64,000 bases of DNA from Chelativorans intermedius (GTDB taxonomy: Bacteria; Pseudomonadota; Alphaproteobacteria; Rhizobiales; Rhizobiaceae): NCBI RefSeq assembly GCF_025398255.1, contig NZ_JAODNW010000018.1, positions 62,001 through 126,000 on the forward strand, read 5' to 3'. A program made the translations under genes and the position numbers. Below are positions 43,752-55,351 of this stretch, in pieces. The notes beneath the pieces are model-generated. The model worked only from the letters and a program-made list of their open reading frames with translations, ran no database searches and was not told the origin of the DNA. Position 1 is the stretch's first letter. Every line of letters starts with the position of its first letter.

Positions 43752-44406
43752 CGGCGGCAAGCACCGTCCTGACCACATGGGCTTCCCAATCGGCCAGCCG
43801 GGCGGGGTCAGCGAGATCCCGGTCGAAGATGGCCGAAAGGGTGTGCCGATTGGACAGATAGAAATATCCGAGAGCGGCGATCGTGATGTAGACGTTGATG
43901 GGGTCGATGCCGGCGCGGAAGACCCCGGCCTCGGCGCCGCGCTTCAGCACCTCCGCCAGCTCCGTGACGAAGTGGGAGTGCATCTCCATCAGTTTCCGGG
44001 AACCCTTCATATGCCGTGCCTTGTGCAGGTTCTCCGTGTTCAGAAGGCTGATGAACTCGGGATGCTCAAGAAAATAATGCCAGGTGAAGCGCGTCAGCTC
44101 GCACAGCGCCTCCTCCGGTGCCTTGTGCGCCAGGTCCAGCCCGCGCTCGGCCGAGCGGATGGCCCCGTAGGCGGCTTCCAGAACAGCGACGTAGAGGCCG
44201 GCCTTGTCGCCGAAATAATGGTAGAGCATGCGCTTGTTGGTGCCGGCGCGCTCGGCGATCATGTCGACACGGGCTCCGCCGATACCCTTTTCGGCAAATT
44301 CTGCGGTCGCGGCCTTCAGGATGGCGGCCTGCGTGCGCTCCGGGTCGCGGCTCGCCTTCTGCAGGCGGCCCGCTCGTGCCGGTTTCTCCCTGATGTCGCT
44401 GCCCAA
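43741..44406 (-). CDS. TetR family regulator, paralogue B
   Basis: 221 residues, clearly related to paralogue A across its whole length: both share KRMLYHYFG-x-K-x-GLY, AALGYFY-x-SN and IFD-x-DL. The helix-turn-helix is ARVDMIAERAGTNKRMLYHY. The two genes are convergent, so this pair looks like an inverted duplication that has diverged. Which of the two binds the operators at 38.8 and 39.8 kb is not decided by sequence. No operator-like site is seen before its own start. Confidence 0.88.
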   Translation of the reverse strand: MGSDIREKPARAGRLQKASRDPERTQAAILKAATAEFAEKGIGGARVDMIAERAGTNKRMLYHYFGDKAGLYVAVLEAAYGAIRSAERGLDLAHKAPEEALCELTRFTWHYFLEHPEFISLLNTENLHKARHMKGSRKLMEMHSHFVTELAEVLKRGAEAGVFRAGIDPINVYITIAALGYFYLSNRHTLSAIFDRDLADPARLADWEAHVVRTVLAAVRP

Positions 44407-44522
44407 CCGAGCCCCTCCTCTTTGTGCGCGCCCACGTTATAGCCGACAGCCGGCGAAGGGCTCAATCGCGCGCATCCAAAAGGCTGCTTGACTGGCCCGG
44501 CCCCTGCGGCAGGATGAGAGCC

Positions 44523-45194
44523 ATGTTCGGCAGGACACCGGAATTTCACGACCGCGCGGAGGCCGGGCGGCGCCTCGGCGATGCGCTGGAGCATCTGCGT
44601 GGGCAGGCGCCGGTGGTGCTCGCGCTGCCGCGCGGCGGCGTGCCGGTTGCCTTCGAGGTCGCAAGGGTGCTGCGGGCTCCGCTGGATCTGGTGATGGTGC
44701 GCAAGCTGGGGGCGCCGGGACAGCCGGAATTCGGCATCGGCGCCGTGGTGAATGGCGATGATCCGCAGCTTGTGCTCAATGACGAAGCCATGGAGATGGT
44801 CAACCCACCGCCGGGCTATGTCGAGGCCGAGATGCAGCGGCAGCTTCTGGAAATCGACAGGCGGCGCCGGTCGTATCTTGCCGGCCGCGCGCCGATACCG
44901 CTTGCCGGGCGCACGACCATTCTGGTGGACGATGGCATAGCCACCGGCGGCACGGTGCGCGCAGCACTGAAGGCGCTGCGCCTCGCCGGGGCGGGGCGTG
45001 TCGTGCTGGCTGTTCCCGTTGCGGCACCCGATACACTCAAGGTTCTGCAAAGGGAGGCTGACGAGGTGATCTGCCTTGCGGCGCCAGAGAGCTTCCGCGC
45101 CGTCGGCCTGCATTACGAGAACTTCGATCAGACGGAGGATGCACAGGTGGTGCGGCTTCTCGATGAAGCGCGCCAGTGGCTGCCGCGCGCGTGA
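44523..45194 (+). CDS. Phosphoribosyltransferase family protein
   Basis: 223 residues with a PRTase fold and the PRPP-binding motif ILVDDGIATGGTVRAAL. The N-terminal VVLALPRGGVPVAFEVA and MVRKLGAPGQPEFGIGAV segments match the stand-alone group often annotated as phosphoribosyltransferase and found near stress or dienelactone-hydrolase genes. The base substrate is not known. ATGs at 44523 and 44514 are both possible; I prefer 44523, with AGGATGAG ahead of it. It has no operon partner; the 236 bases after it hold no gene I can support. Confidence 0.82.
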   Translation: MFGRTPEFHDRAEAGRRLGDALEHLRGQAPVVLALPRGGVPVAFEVARVLRAPLDLVMVRKLGAPGQPEFGIGAVVNGDDPQLVLNDEAMEMVNPPPGYVEAEMQRQLLEIDRRRRSYLAGRAPIPLAGRTTILVDDGIATGGTVRAALKALRLAGAGRVVLAVPVAAPDTLKVLQREADEVICLAAPESFRAVGLHYENFDQTEDAQVVRLLDEARQWLPRA

Positions 45195-45430
45195 GAGCGT
45201 TCGGCCGCGCAATCGCCAATGCTCGATGACATGGTACCGGGTCAGCCCAAGGCGGCTGTGGACGAGCGCAAAGGCATCAAAGGCAACACGGATCGGCCCG
45301 ACCGGATGCATGGCGACGGGCCTGGCGCCTTAGAAGAAGATCATGCGCGGCATGAAGCGCCGGACCGGCCGCAGCCCGCGCCCTTCCATCGCTGCACCGA
45401 GCGCCCGGTGGAGGCCGTCGGCCGCTCTCG

Positions 45431-46162
45431 TCAGGTGGTCCAGCCGCCGTCGATGGCATAGGCCTGGCCGGTGGTGTAGGTGGCGCCGGCCAGATGCACG
45501 GCAAGATCGGCAATCTCTTCCGGCGTGCCGAGCCGTCCCATGGGCTGGCGGGCGATGAAGGCCTTGCGGGCTGCCTCATAGTCGCCGGTGGCCTTCAGCC
45601 GCTCCTGAAGCGAAGGGCTTTCGACCGTGCCGGGGCAGATGGCATTGCAGCGCACGCCCTGGGCAACATAGTCGGCGGCCACGGCCTTGGTCAGGCCGAT
45701 GACAGCGGCCTTGGTGATGCCGTAGGCACAGCGGTTGGGAACGCCTTTCACGCTGGAGGCGACCGACGCCATGTTGATGATGGCGCCACCACCGCGCTCG
45801 ATCATGCCGGGCAGCACGGCGCGAATGGTGCGCACCATCGCCTTGACGTTGAGATCGAAGGCGAAGTCGAGATCCTCGTCCTTCATCTCCAGGACGGAAC
45901 CGGCATGCACCACACCGGCGCAGTTGAAGAGGATGTCGACCGCGCCGATCTCGGTCACCAGGGCCTTGATCGCCTCCTCGTCGAGCACGTCGAGCCGGCG
46001 TGCGACGATGCCCATTTGGCCATCGAGCGCCTTGAGCGTCCTTTCGTTGATGTCCGTGGCAAACACATGGGCGCCGGCTTGCGCGAAGGCCAGCGCGCTG
46101 GCGCGGCCGATGCCTTGGGCGGCGGCGGTGATGAGAGCGGTCTTCCCTGCGAGACTGGTCAT
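45431..46162 (-). CDS. SDR, 2-keto-3-deoxy-L-fuconate dehydrogenase-like
   Basis: 243 residues. The cofactor loop is AAAQGIGRASALAFA, ATDIN carries the Asp that favours NAD, NMASVASSVKGVPN holds the catalytic Ser and YGITK the Tyr/Lys pair; ICPGTVESPSL is typical of the 2-keto-3-deoxy-L-fuconate dehydrogenase group (related to animal DHRS6). That enzyme oxidises the 2-keto-3-deoxy acid in the non-phosphorylated L-fucose route. The start at 46162 was chosen because it begins the Rossmann fold. Facing it is a broken IclR gene and a lactonase of the same route. Confidence 0.82.
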   Translation of the reverse strand: MTSLAGKTALITAAAQGIGRASALAFAQAGAHVFATDINERTLKALDGQMGIVARRLDVLDEEAIKALVTEIGAVDILFNCAGVVHAGSVLEMKDEDLDFAFDLNVKAMVRTIRAVLPGMIERGGGAIINMASVASSVKGVPNRCAYGITKAAVIGLTKAVAADYVAQGVRCNAICPGTVESPSLQERLKATGDYEAARKAFIARQPMGRLGTPEEIADLAVHLAGATYTTGQAYAIDGGWTT

Positions 46163-46328
46163 GGCGGACTCCGAACGAACAGCAAACGGTAAAAAGCGAA
46201 TGGAGCGTAGTGAACAGCGCGTGCGAGCGCCAAGCAAGACGCGGCCAGATCGACGGCTTCACGGGTTCCGATGACGCGTCCCCCGAAAGGCGAGCGCACC
46301 GGGCCCTGTCGGAGCGGCGGTGCAATTC

Positions 46329-46342
46329 TCTCATAAATGAGA
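46329..46342. promoter_or_regulatory. Palindromic operator in the SDR / IclR gap
   Basis: TCTCATAAATGAGA is a palindrome with perfect 6-base arms around AA, followed by a partial copy TCATAAAAGA near 46350. It sits in the 210-base gap between the divergent SDR and the IclR remnant. This is the place and shape expected for an IclR-family site controlling both directions. Confidence 0.5.
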
Positions 46343-46372
46343 AACTGATTCATAAAAGAGCATCTGCTTTGT

Positions 46373-46687
46373 TTGTTGGTCAAGGATCAAGCCGCTTTGC
46401 GCCCGCAAGTGCTTTGCGTATATGAAGCGAGCGCTTCATTGAAGAAGGCTTTGAAAGACAAACAGAACGAGCGCTATCGCGCCCCCGCGTTGGACAAGCG
46501 GCTTGACATCCTGGAGCTTCTGGCCGGCGTGGATGGCGGGCTCAGCCAGGCCGAGATCGCCAAGCGGCTGGGCCGCAGCCCGAACGAATTCTACCGGATG
46601 CTCGACCGCCCGGAAGCTTTCGCAACTGGCCGGTTCGGAGGTCGTGCCGGCGTCGCGCGAGGCCGAATCTGCTTGAACGCCGGCTGA
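46373..46687 (+). pseudogene. Internally deleted IclR family regulator
   Basis: Residues from about position 40 of this frame read as an intact IclR helix-turn-helix (LDILELLAGVDGGLSQAEIA, RLGRSPNEFYRMLDR). IclR proteins are about 250 residues, but the homology stops dead after MLDR near base 46608. Immediately afterwards, in another frame, the sequence reads RKLSQLAGSEVVPAS and then a stop (46674-46676), which looks like the extreme C-terminus of an IclR protein. An internal deletion of roughly 180 residues with a frameshift explains both. The product, if made, would be a DNA-binding domain without its effector domain. The most credible start is TTG at 46439. Confidence 0.65.
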
Positions 46688-46730
46688 GGCGTGAGAGTAT
46701 GTGCGGGAGGAGCAAGGGAGGAGACCGCGC

Positions 46731-47570
46731 ATGATCGTCGACACTCATCTGCATGTCATCGACCAGGCAGCGCTGACCTATCCGTGGCTTTCTGGCGTAC
46801 CGGCGCTCAATCGCACCTTTTCCTACGAGGAATATGCACGCGACGCGAGGCGCGTGGGCATCGAGGCGGCCTTGCACATGGAAGTCGACGTGGCCGAGGC
46901 GCAGATGGAAACCGAGACGGCCTATGTGGCGGGCCTTGCCGGGCGCCGCAACAGCCTCATCGTCGGCGCCATTGCCGCCTGCCGGCCGGAAGGCGAGGGC
47001 TTTGCCGCCTATCTGGAGCGCCAGCGGGATAACCCGCTCGTCAAGGGGTTTCGCCGCGTGCTGCATGTGATGCCCGACGAGCTTTCGGAGGGCCAGCGCT
47101 TTCGCGCAAACATCAAGCGGCTTGCCGGCACCCGCTTCACCTTCGATCTGTGCGTGCTGCCGCATCAGCTTCCGAAGGCCATGGCGCTTGCCGATCTGGC
47201 GCCGGATGTGCAGTTCATTCTCGACCATTGCGGTGTGCCCGACATCAAGGGCGAAGTCTTTGAACCATGGCGAAGCCACATGGCGGAGATTGCCAGAAGG
47301 CCGAATGTTGCCGCCAAGATTTCGGGCGTCGTCGCCTACGCTGATCCTGAAAGCTGGACCTTGGAAAGCTTGCGCCCGTGGGTGGAGCACACGGTTGAAT
47401 GTTTCGGCTGGGACCGGGTGGTGTGGGGCAGCGATTGGCCTGTGTGCACGCTGGGCGGCGGGTTGTCCACCTGGGTGGCGGCCACTCGGGCCCTTTTCGG
47501 AAGCTGCTCCGAGGCCGAACGGGCCAAGCTTTTCAGCGGGAACGCAAGAAAGATGTGGGCCCTCGGCTAG
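46731..47570 (+). CDS. Amidohydrolase-family sugar lactonase (L-fuconolactonase-like)
   Basis: 279 residues of the Amidohydro_2 family: DTHLHVIDQAALTYPWL at the N-terminus (metal His pair), FILDHCGVPDIKGEV in the middle and VVWGSDWPVCTLGGG near the C-terminus (catalytic Asp). This arrangement is typical of L-fucono- and L-rhamnono-lactonases that open the aldonolactone formed by a sugar dehydrogenase. The ATG at 46731 follows GGGAGGAG. It lies 43 bases after the regulator remnant and matches the pathway of the divergent SDR. Confidence 0.83.
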   Translation: MIVDTHLHVIDQAALTYPWLSGVPALNRTFSYEEYARDARRVGIEAALHMEVDVAEAQMETETAYVAGLAGRRNSLIVGAIAACRPEGEGFAAYLERQRDNPLVKGFRRVLHVMPDELSEGQRFRANIKRLAGTRFTFDLCVLPHQLPKAMALADLAPDVQFILDHCGVPDIKGEVFEPWRSHMAEIARRPNVAAKISGVVAYADPESWTLESLRPWVEHTVECFGWDRVVWGSDWPVCTLGGGLSTWVAATRALFGSCSEAERAKLFSGNARKMWALG

Positions 47571-47813
47571 GTGCAGGCTTGCCTTGGTCGTTCGATCTTG
47601 CCGCCCCTGCGCCAGGTTCCGCCGGGTCTTCTCTCACGAGAAGGGTTTTCACAGAGGTGACACAAGGCGGGAGACGGATGAACGTGCCGCTTGCGCATGA
47701 TGCGGTGGCGTCAGCCATCCCGGCTGCGGGATTTCTGGACAGTTTCAAGCCTGGACGCTAAAAGGCGGCAATCTTCTTCCCGTCAGGCGCGGGTTTCTCG
47801 CAAAGGCAAAAAC

Positions 47814-50477
<2,664 letters not shown>

Positions 50478-50546
50478 AAAGCGGCCTCAGCCCGTGTATC
50501 TCTCCATGGAGATGATAGCGGCAAAACGTCGCCGAACGCGGATTTG

Positions 50547-51161
50547 TCAGTGCTCGGGTTCTTCGGCGCGGCGGCTGTGGAGCATGGCGCGGCGCAGCTG
50601 CCAGCCGAGCAGAAGCGTCACCGCCACGGCCCCGACGAGCCAGCCGAGATTGGCAAGGAAATCGGCAAGCCCTGCGATCGAGCGGCTGAAGCCGTAGCCA
50701 AGCGCGGCATAGCCGGCGATCCAGATGCTTTCGCCCGTGACGTCCCAGAACAGGAAGCGCGGCCAGGAATAGCGGGCAATCCCGCTCGTGATGTTGATCC
50801 AGGGACCCAACGGGCTTACCAGCCATCGGCTGAAGAAGATGCCGAGGCTGCCCCAGCGGGCTGACAGCGCTTCGGCCTGGCCGAGCCCGGAGCGGCCCCA
50901 ACGTTGCGGCATGAGGCGTTCAAGGGCTGCCCGACCGCCGAAGCGTCCCAGCGCATAGCCTGCCTGATCGCCTGTCACCGCGCCGGCCAGCGCCCACAGA
51001 AACAGCGCCAGGGGCGAGATGTCGCCATCCGCGGCAAGGGCGCCGGCGCTCATCAGCAGGATCGATGTCGGCAGGGGCACGCCGAACTGGCCCGCCGCCA
51101 GGACGGCAAACATGCCGGGCAGGCCGTAGACGGCGAAGAGGGCGAGCACGCTCTCGCTCAC
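50547..51161 (-). CDS. DedA family membrane protein
   Basis: 204 residues with the SNARE-associated/DedA architecture: five to six hydrophobic segments, the VPLPTSILLMSAGALA motif, GAVTGDQAGYALGRFGG and a basic FFSRWLVSPLGPWINITSG re-entrant region. DedA proteins are inner-membrane proteins linked to lipid-carrier or proton-dependent transport. The start is a GTG at 51161 that overlaps the upstream stop in GTGA, so it is translationally coupled to the small gene before it. Confidence 0.85.
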   Translation of the reverse strand: MSESVLALFAVYGLPGMFAVLAAGQFGVPLPTSILLMSAGALAADGDISPLALFLWALAGAVTGDQAGYALGRFGGRAALERLMPQRWGRSGLGQAEALSARWGSLGIFFSRWLVSPLGPWINITSGIARYSWPRFLFWDVTGESIWIAGYAALGYGFSRSIAGLADFLANLGWLVGAVAVTLLLGWQLRRAMLHSRRAEEPEH

Positions 51162-51508
51162 CGCTCCTCCTCCTGCCTTTGCGCGGCAGCCAGCGCCGTT
51201 TCGATTTCCGCGACAAGCACCTCGACAGGGACACCCTTGTCGCGGGCGATCTGGGCGATGCTTCTGCGGTCCCGCACCTGAAGCGGCAGGCCGAGTGCCT
51301 CTCGCAACGCGGTCGGTGAAACCTCCCAGGAGCGGGCGACATAGCCGACCGTCATCCAGGGTTCCACGGGCACCGCACGATGATTGGCCCAGTAGACGTA
51401 AAACGCGGTCGTGCGGACGGCGAGAAGGAGCGTTATTCCCGCCGCCGCGAGAAATGCGACCGTCAAAAGGCGGTGGCGCCGCCACATCAGGCCAAGGGTG
51501 CGGCGCAT
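51158..51508 (-). CDS. Conserved-looking small membrane-anchored protein of unknown function
   Basis: 116 residues, not recognised. One transmembrane helix (about residues 13-33) is followed by a soluble C-terminal part with two short helix-turn-helix-like repeats (VGYVARSWEVSPTALREALG and IAQIARDKGVPVEVLVAEIE). These look like DNA- or peptide-binding modules on the periplasmic or cytoplasmic face; orientation is uncertain because basic residues precede the helix (MRRTLGLMWRRHR), favouring an external C-terminus. Overlap with the DedA start implies a linked function. Confidence 0.65.
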   Translation of the reverse strand: MRRTLGLMWRRHRLLTVAFLAAAGITLLLAVRTTAFYVYWANHRAVPVEPWMTVGYVARSWEVSPTALREALGLPLQVRDRRSIAQIARDKGVPVEVLVAEIETALAAAQRQEEER

Positions 51509-51604
51509 GGTATCCTCCCGCGCGGGGTCAAGCCTTCACGCCTCGTCTTTTGCCGCTTTGCGTGCGGCGTGTCGAGGCGCAAGACCGGGCGGGGTTTCGT
51601 TATG

Positions 51605-52816
51605 TCACGACATTGCCTTCTGCAGGTTCTCGTCGATCTTGTCGAGGAAGCCGGTGGTGGACAGCCAGGGCTGGTCGGGGCCGATCAGAAGCGCCAGGTC
51701 CTTGGTCATGAAGCCCGACTCCACCGTCTCGATGCAGACGCGCTCCAGCGTTTCGGCGAAGGTCTTCAGCGCCGCGTTGTTGTCGAGCTTGGCCCTGTGG
51801 GCAAGCCCGCGTGTCCAGGCAAAGATGGAGGCGATGGAATTGGTGGAGGTTTCCTCGCCGCGCTGGTGCTGGCGGTAGTGTCGGGTAACGGTGCCGTGGG
51901 CGGCCTCCGCCTCCACCGTCTTGCCGTCCGGCGTCATCAGCACCGAGGTCATGAGCCCCAGCGAGCCGAAGCCCTGGGCCACCGTGTCGGACTGGACGTC
52001 GCCATCATAGTTCTTGCAGGCCCAGACATAGCCGCCGGACCATTTGAGCGAGGCCGCCACCATGTCGTCGATGAGGCGGTGCTCGTACCAGATCTTGGCT
52101 TCCTTGAACTTTTCCTCGAACTCGCTCTCGTAGATCTCCTGGAAGATATCCTTGAAGCGGCCGTCATAGGCTTTGAGGATGGTGTTCTTGGTGGAGAGGT
52201 AGCACGGCACCTTGCGCATCAGCGCGTAGTTCATGGAGGCGCGCGCGAAGTCGCGGATCGACTCGTCGAGATTGTACATGGCCATGGCAACACCCGAACC
52301 GGGCGCGTCGAACACCTCGTGCTCGATCGTCTCGCCATCTTCGCCGACGAACCTGATCGTCAGCTTGCCCTTGCCGGGGAAGCGGAAGTCGGTGGCGCGA
52401 TACTGATCGCCGAAGGCGTGGCGGCCGACGATGATGGGCTTGGTCCAGCCGGGCACGAGGCGCGGCACGTTCTTGCAGATGATGGGCTCGCGGAAGATGA
52501 CGCCGCCCAGAATGTTGCGGATGGTGCCGTTGGGCGAACGGTACATGCGCTTGAGACCAAACTCCTCGACGCGCGCCTCATCCGGCGTGATGGTGGCGCA
52601 TTTCACGCCGACACCGTATTTCTTGATGGCATTGGCGGCGTCCACGGTGATCTGATCGTCCGTAGCATCGCGCGACTGGATGCCGAGGTCGAAATATTTC
52701 AGCTCGATATCGAGATAGGGGTGGATCAGCTTTTCCTTGATGAACTGCCAGATGATGCGGGTCATCTCGTCGCCGTCCAGTTCAACGACGGGATTGTCCA
52801 CCTTGATCTTGCCCAT
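51605..52816 (-). CDS. icd: NADP-dependent isocitrate dehydrogenase
   Basis: 403 residues, the length of the eukaryote-like NADP isocitrate dehydrogenases usual in alphaproteobacteria. Substrate residues lie in [14 protein letters not shown] and [14 protein letters not shown], metal Asp residues in [20 protein letters not shown], and NADP contacts in [15 protein letters not shown]. It converts isocitrate to 2-oxoglutarate in the TCA cycle. The ATG at 52816 begins [20 protein letters not shown]; a longer in-frame reading runs into a pseudogene. A 7-bp inverted repeat lies downstream without a T-run. Confidence 0.97.
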   Translation of the reverse strand: MGKIKVDNPVVELDGDEMTRIIWQFIKEKLIHPYLDIELKYFDLGIQSRDATDDQITVDAANAIKKYGVGVKCATITPDEARVEEFGLKRMYRSPNGTIRNILGGVIFREPIICKNVPRLVPGWTKPIIVGRHAFGDQYRATDFRFPGKGKLTIRFVGEDGETIEHEVFDAPGSGVAMAMYNLDESIRDFARASMNYALMRKVPCYLSTKNTILKAYDGRFKDIFQEIYESEFEEKFKEAKIWYEHRLIDDMVAASLKWSGGYVWACKNYDGDVQSDTVAQGFGSLGLMTSVLMTPDGKTVEAEAAHGTVTRHYRQHQRGEETSTNSIASIFAWTRGLAHRAKLDNNAALKTFAETLERVCIETVESGFMTKDLALLIGPDQPWLSTTGFLDKIDENLQKAMS

Positions 52817-52934
52817 GAAAATGCTCCGCGCTCGGATTGCTGAGGAATTGGCCAAAGGCCCCCGCAAGGAGGTCGGCGCCCCTATAGCATCGGCGTGCGA
52901 AAGCGCAAAGCCTCGCACCGGCCGGAGGCGCGCT

Positions 52935-53195
52935 ATTGCACGGCTGGCGGGGCAGGCCGAGCAGGTCCGCCCTTCGAGCATGCCGGCTGCCGCCAGAAGC
53001 TGCGCGCCATGGCAGATGGCCGCCGCCGGCACCGCGGCACCGAAGAAGTGTCGCACCAGCGCGATCTCCCGCCTTCTTGCCGGGGCAGACCGCGTGGAAG
53101 GTCTATCCCACGGCGGCGAGCGCCTGGAAGAGCAGCATGGTCTCGCAGTCCTCGCCGAAATCGCCGCAAATCATGAGAATCCTGCGTCCGCTCAT
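52935..53195 (-). pseudogene. DJ-1/PfpI family protein, disrupted
   Basis: From an ATG at 53195 with GGGAGG before it, the reading is [20 protein letters not shown], then LFQALAAVG, then an in-frame TAG (53103-53105), then [14 protein letters not shown] different frame continues with [20 protein letters not shown] and [16 protein letters not shown]. These are the N-terminus and nucleophile elbow (Cys in AICHGAQ) of a DJ-1/PfpI protein. The roughly 55 residues normally between them and the last 50 residues are missing. One nonsense mutation, a frame-breaking deletion and a 3' truncation make this a clear pseudogene next to icd. Confidence 0.8.
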
Positions 53196-53311
53196 ATCAA
53201 GCCTCCCTTGGATGATGCGGCAGACAGATTGCCACGAGCCGGGCAAGGCGCGGTCTCAGCCCGCTACTGCACGCGCTTTACTGGGCGGCGGGAAGCGGCT
53301 AACAGCAGCCC

Positions 53312-54112
53312 ATGGCAGGCACTGACAGACAACGCGAAATGCTGGCCGAAGGCCCGGCGATCATCCTGGTCGAGCCGCAGCTCGGCGAAAACATCGGCAT
53401 GGTGGCGCGCGCCATGGCCAATTTCGGATTGGCCGAGCTGCGCCTTGTCAATCCGCGCGATGGCTGGCCCAACGAAAAGGCGCGGGCCGCCGCCAGCCGC
53501 GCCGATCATGTGATCGAGGCTGCAAAGGTATATGACAGCCTGGCGGGGGCGATTGCCGACCTCAATTTCGTGCAGGCCACCACGGCGCGCCCGCGCGACA
53601 ATTTCAAGCCGGTCCGTGGGCCGGTGGAGGCGGCGGAGGATCTGCGCATGCGTCATCGGCACGGCCAGAGGACCGGCATCCTGTTCGGCCGCGAGCGCTG
53701 GGGACTGACCAACGAGGAGGTGGGCATGGCCGATGAGATCATCACCTACCCCGTCAATCCCGCCTTCGCCTCGCTCAACCTTGCCCAGGCCGTGCTGCTG
53801 ATGGCGTATGAATGGATGAAGACCGCCCCGCAGGGCGCTGTCGAGCCCGCTGGCCCGCAACTCACCCCGGCCACGAAGCAGCATCTGGAAAGCCTGATGG
53901 GCTATCTTGACCGGGTGCTCTCGGAACGCGGCTATTTTCGCACCGAGGACAAGAAACCGAAGATGATGGACAATTTGCGCGCCCTCTTCACGCGGCCCGG
54001 ATTTACGGTCGAGGAGCTCGCGGTGCTGCGCGGCGTGCTTGTTTCGCTCGAAAGGTTTTCGCCCCGTCGGCCGAAGGGCGCAGGCGGGGCGGAGACCGAG
54101 GAGCGGACCTAG
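53312..54112 (+). CDS. trmJ: tRNA (Cm32/Um32) 2'-O-methyltransferase TrmJ
   Basis: 266 residues of the SPOUT class. The three knot motifs are visible: LVEPQLGENIGMVARAMANF, ILFGRERWGLTNEE and YPVNPAFASLNLAQAVLLMA. A C-terminal helical extension follows from about residue 175. It methylates the ribose at tRNA position 32 using S-adenosylmethionine. Its stop abuts the GTG of murI with no gap, so the two are co-translated. Confidence 0.93.
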   Translation: MAGTDRQREMLAEGPAIILVEPQLGENIGMVARAMANFGLAELRLVNPRDGWPNEKARAAASRADHVIEAAKVYDSLAGAIADLNFVQATTARPRDNFKPVRGPVEAAEDLRMRHRHGQRTGILFGRERWGLTNEEVGMADEIITYPVNPAFASLNLAQAVLLMAYEWMKTAPQGAVEPAGPQLTPATKQHLESLMGYLDRVLSERGYFRTEDKKPKMMDNLRALFTRPGFTVEELAVLRGVLVSLERFSPRRPKGAGGAETEERT

Positions 54113-54910
54113 GTGCGGGACGGCCCGATCCTTTTCTTCGATTCCGGTATTGGCGGCCTCTCGGTCGTCAAGGAGGCACGCGTGCTGCTGCCGGAACATG
54201 GGCACATCTATGTGGCCGACGATGCGGCCTTTCCCTATGGGGCGTGGGAAGAGGAGGCGCTCAAGAGGCGGCTTGTCGCACTATTCGGGCGGCTGATCGA
54301 GCGGTTCCGCCCGGCCATTTCGGTGATTGCCTGCAACACGGCGTCCACCCTTGCCATCGGCGCGTTGCGCGAAGCCTATCCGGGGGAGTTGTTCGTGGGC
54401 ACGGTACCGGCGATCAAGCCGGCTGCCGAGCGGACGCGTTCCGGTCTCGTCTCGGTTCTGGCGACGCCGGGCACCGTCCGGCGGCAGTATACGCGCGACC
54501 TGATCAGCCAGTACGCCGCGCAGTGCCATGTGCGGCTCGTGGGCAGCGAGAATCTGGCGCGGCTTGCCGAGCAATATATGCGCGAGGGATTCGTGGACGA
54601 AGAGGCGGTGCGCGCCGAGATTGCGCCCTGTTTCGTCGAACGGGACGGAAGGCGCACGGACATCGTGGTGCTCGCCTGCACGCACTACCCCTTTCTCGTC
54701 AATCGCATGCGCAAGACCGCGCCATGGCCGGTCGACTGGATCGACACCTCGGAGGCCATTGCGCGGCGCGCCTTGACGCTGGCCAGGGCGTTGCCGCAGC
54801 CAAGCCGGGGGCAGGGGGCGGATGTCGCTCTCTTTACCTCCGGCGCCCCGCCGGCAAATCTGCGCCGTCTTGTCTCGGGTTTTGGATTCAGCGTGCTTGA
54901 GGAGGGCTGA
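54113..54910 (+). CDS. murI: Glutamate racemase
   Basis: 265 residues. [14 protein letters not shown] opens the fold; the two catalytic cysteines are Cys74 (IACNTAST) and Cys189 (LACTHYPF). It supplies D-glutamate for peptidoglycan. The start is a GTG immediately after the trmJ stop. The stop overlaps the ridA start by one base (TGATG). Confidence 0.95.
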   Translation: MRDGPILFFDSGIGGLSVVKEARVLLPEHGHIYVADDAAFPYGAWEEEALKRRLVALFGRLIERFRPAISVIACNTASTLAIGALREAYPGELFVGTVPAIKPAAERTRSGLVSVLATPGTVRRQYTRDLISQYAAQCHVRLVGSENLARLAEQYMREGFVDEEAVRAEIAPCFVERDGRRTDIVVLACTHYPFLVNRMRKTAPWPVDWIDTSEAIARRALTLARALPQPSRGQGADVALFTSGAPPANLRRLVSGFGFSVLEEG

Positions 54911-55299
54911 TGGCGATGCGCAAGATGGTTTCATCGGGCTCGTATCTGGAGCCGGAGATCGGCTTCAGCAGGGCCGTTCGCATCGGAAACCAGATCTCTG
55001 TGGCCGGAACCGCTCCCATCGGAGCGGATGGACGGACGGCGGCAAAGGGCGATGTCTATGGCCAAACCGTCCGCTGCCTGCAGATCATCGAACACGCGCT
55101 GGCCGAGGCCGGTGCCTCGCTGGGCGACGTGATCAGAACGCGCGTCATGCTGACCGACATCGCGGGCTGGAAGGATGCGGCAAGGGCGCATGGGGAGTTC
55201 TTTTCCGACATCCGTCCCGCCTGCACCTTCGTGGAAGTGTCCGCATTCATCGATCCGGATTGGCTGGTCGAGCTTGAAGCGGACGCCGTCCTGGGTTGA
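54910..55299 (+). CDS. RidA family enamine/imine deaminase
   Basis: 129 residues, the normal size. The conserved strand VAGTAPIGADG, the helix IEHALAEAGASLGDVIRTRV and the key Arg102 in IRPACTFVEV are present. RidA proteins hydrolyse reactive enamines such as 2-aminoacrylate. Its position after murI suggests co-expression with PLP-free racemisation only by location. A strong terminator lies 53 bases downstream, ending the trmJ-murI-ridA unit. Confidence 0.92.
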   Translation: MAMRKMVSSGSYLEPEIGFSRAVRIGNQISVAGTAPIGADGRTAAKGDVYGQTVRCLQIIEHALAEAGASLGDVIRTRVMLTDIAGWKDAARAHGEFFSDIRPACTFVEVSAFIDPDWLVELEADAVLG

Positions 55300-55351
55300 A
55301 AATGGCGGAAACGCGTTGACTTTCCCTTTCATCTCGCCTATTTGCCGCCTC

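Noticed and set aside
45195-45430. Minus-strand reading ending in RRFMPRMIFF after the SDR gene, and a GGTACC site near 45232
   Set aside because: The reading has no start or recognisable domain and may be a remnant; a single GGTACC is too short to link to the tctC-tctB element.
46171-46225. Degenerate short repeats resembling GAATGGAGCGTAGTGAACAG in the SDR promoter gap
   Set aside because: Units are imperfect and few; I could not define a consistent repeat period.
47628-47761. Hairpin CTTCTC / GAGAAG and a 27-codon open frame (47679-47761) upstream of alaS
   Set aside because: The stem is only six pairs and the small frame has no recognisable sequence; a leader peptide or attenuator is possible but not supported.
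51539-51579. Inverted repeat CGCCTCG / CGAGGCG with an inner GCCGC / GCGGC stem downstream of icd
   Set aside because: There is no T-run after it on the minus strand, so I do not call it a terminator.
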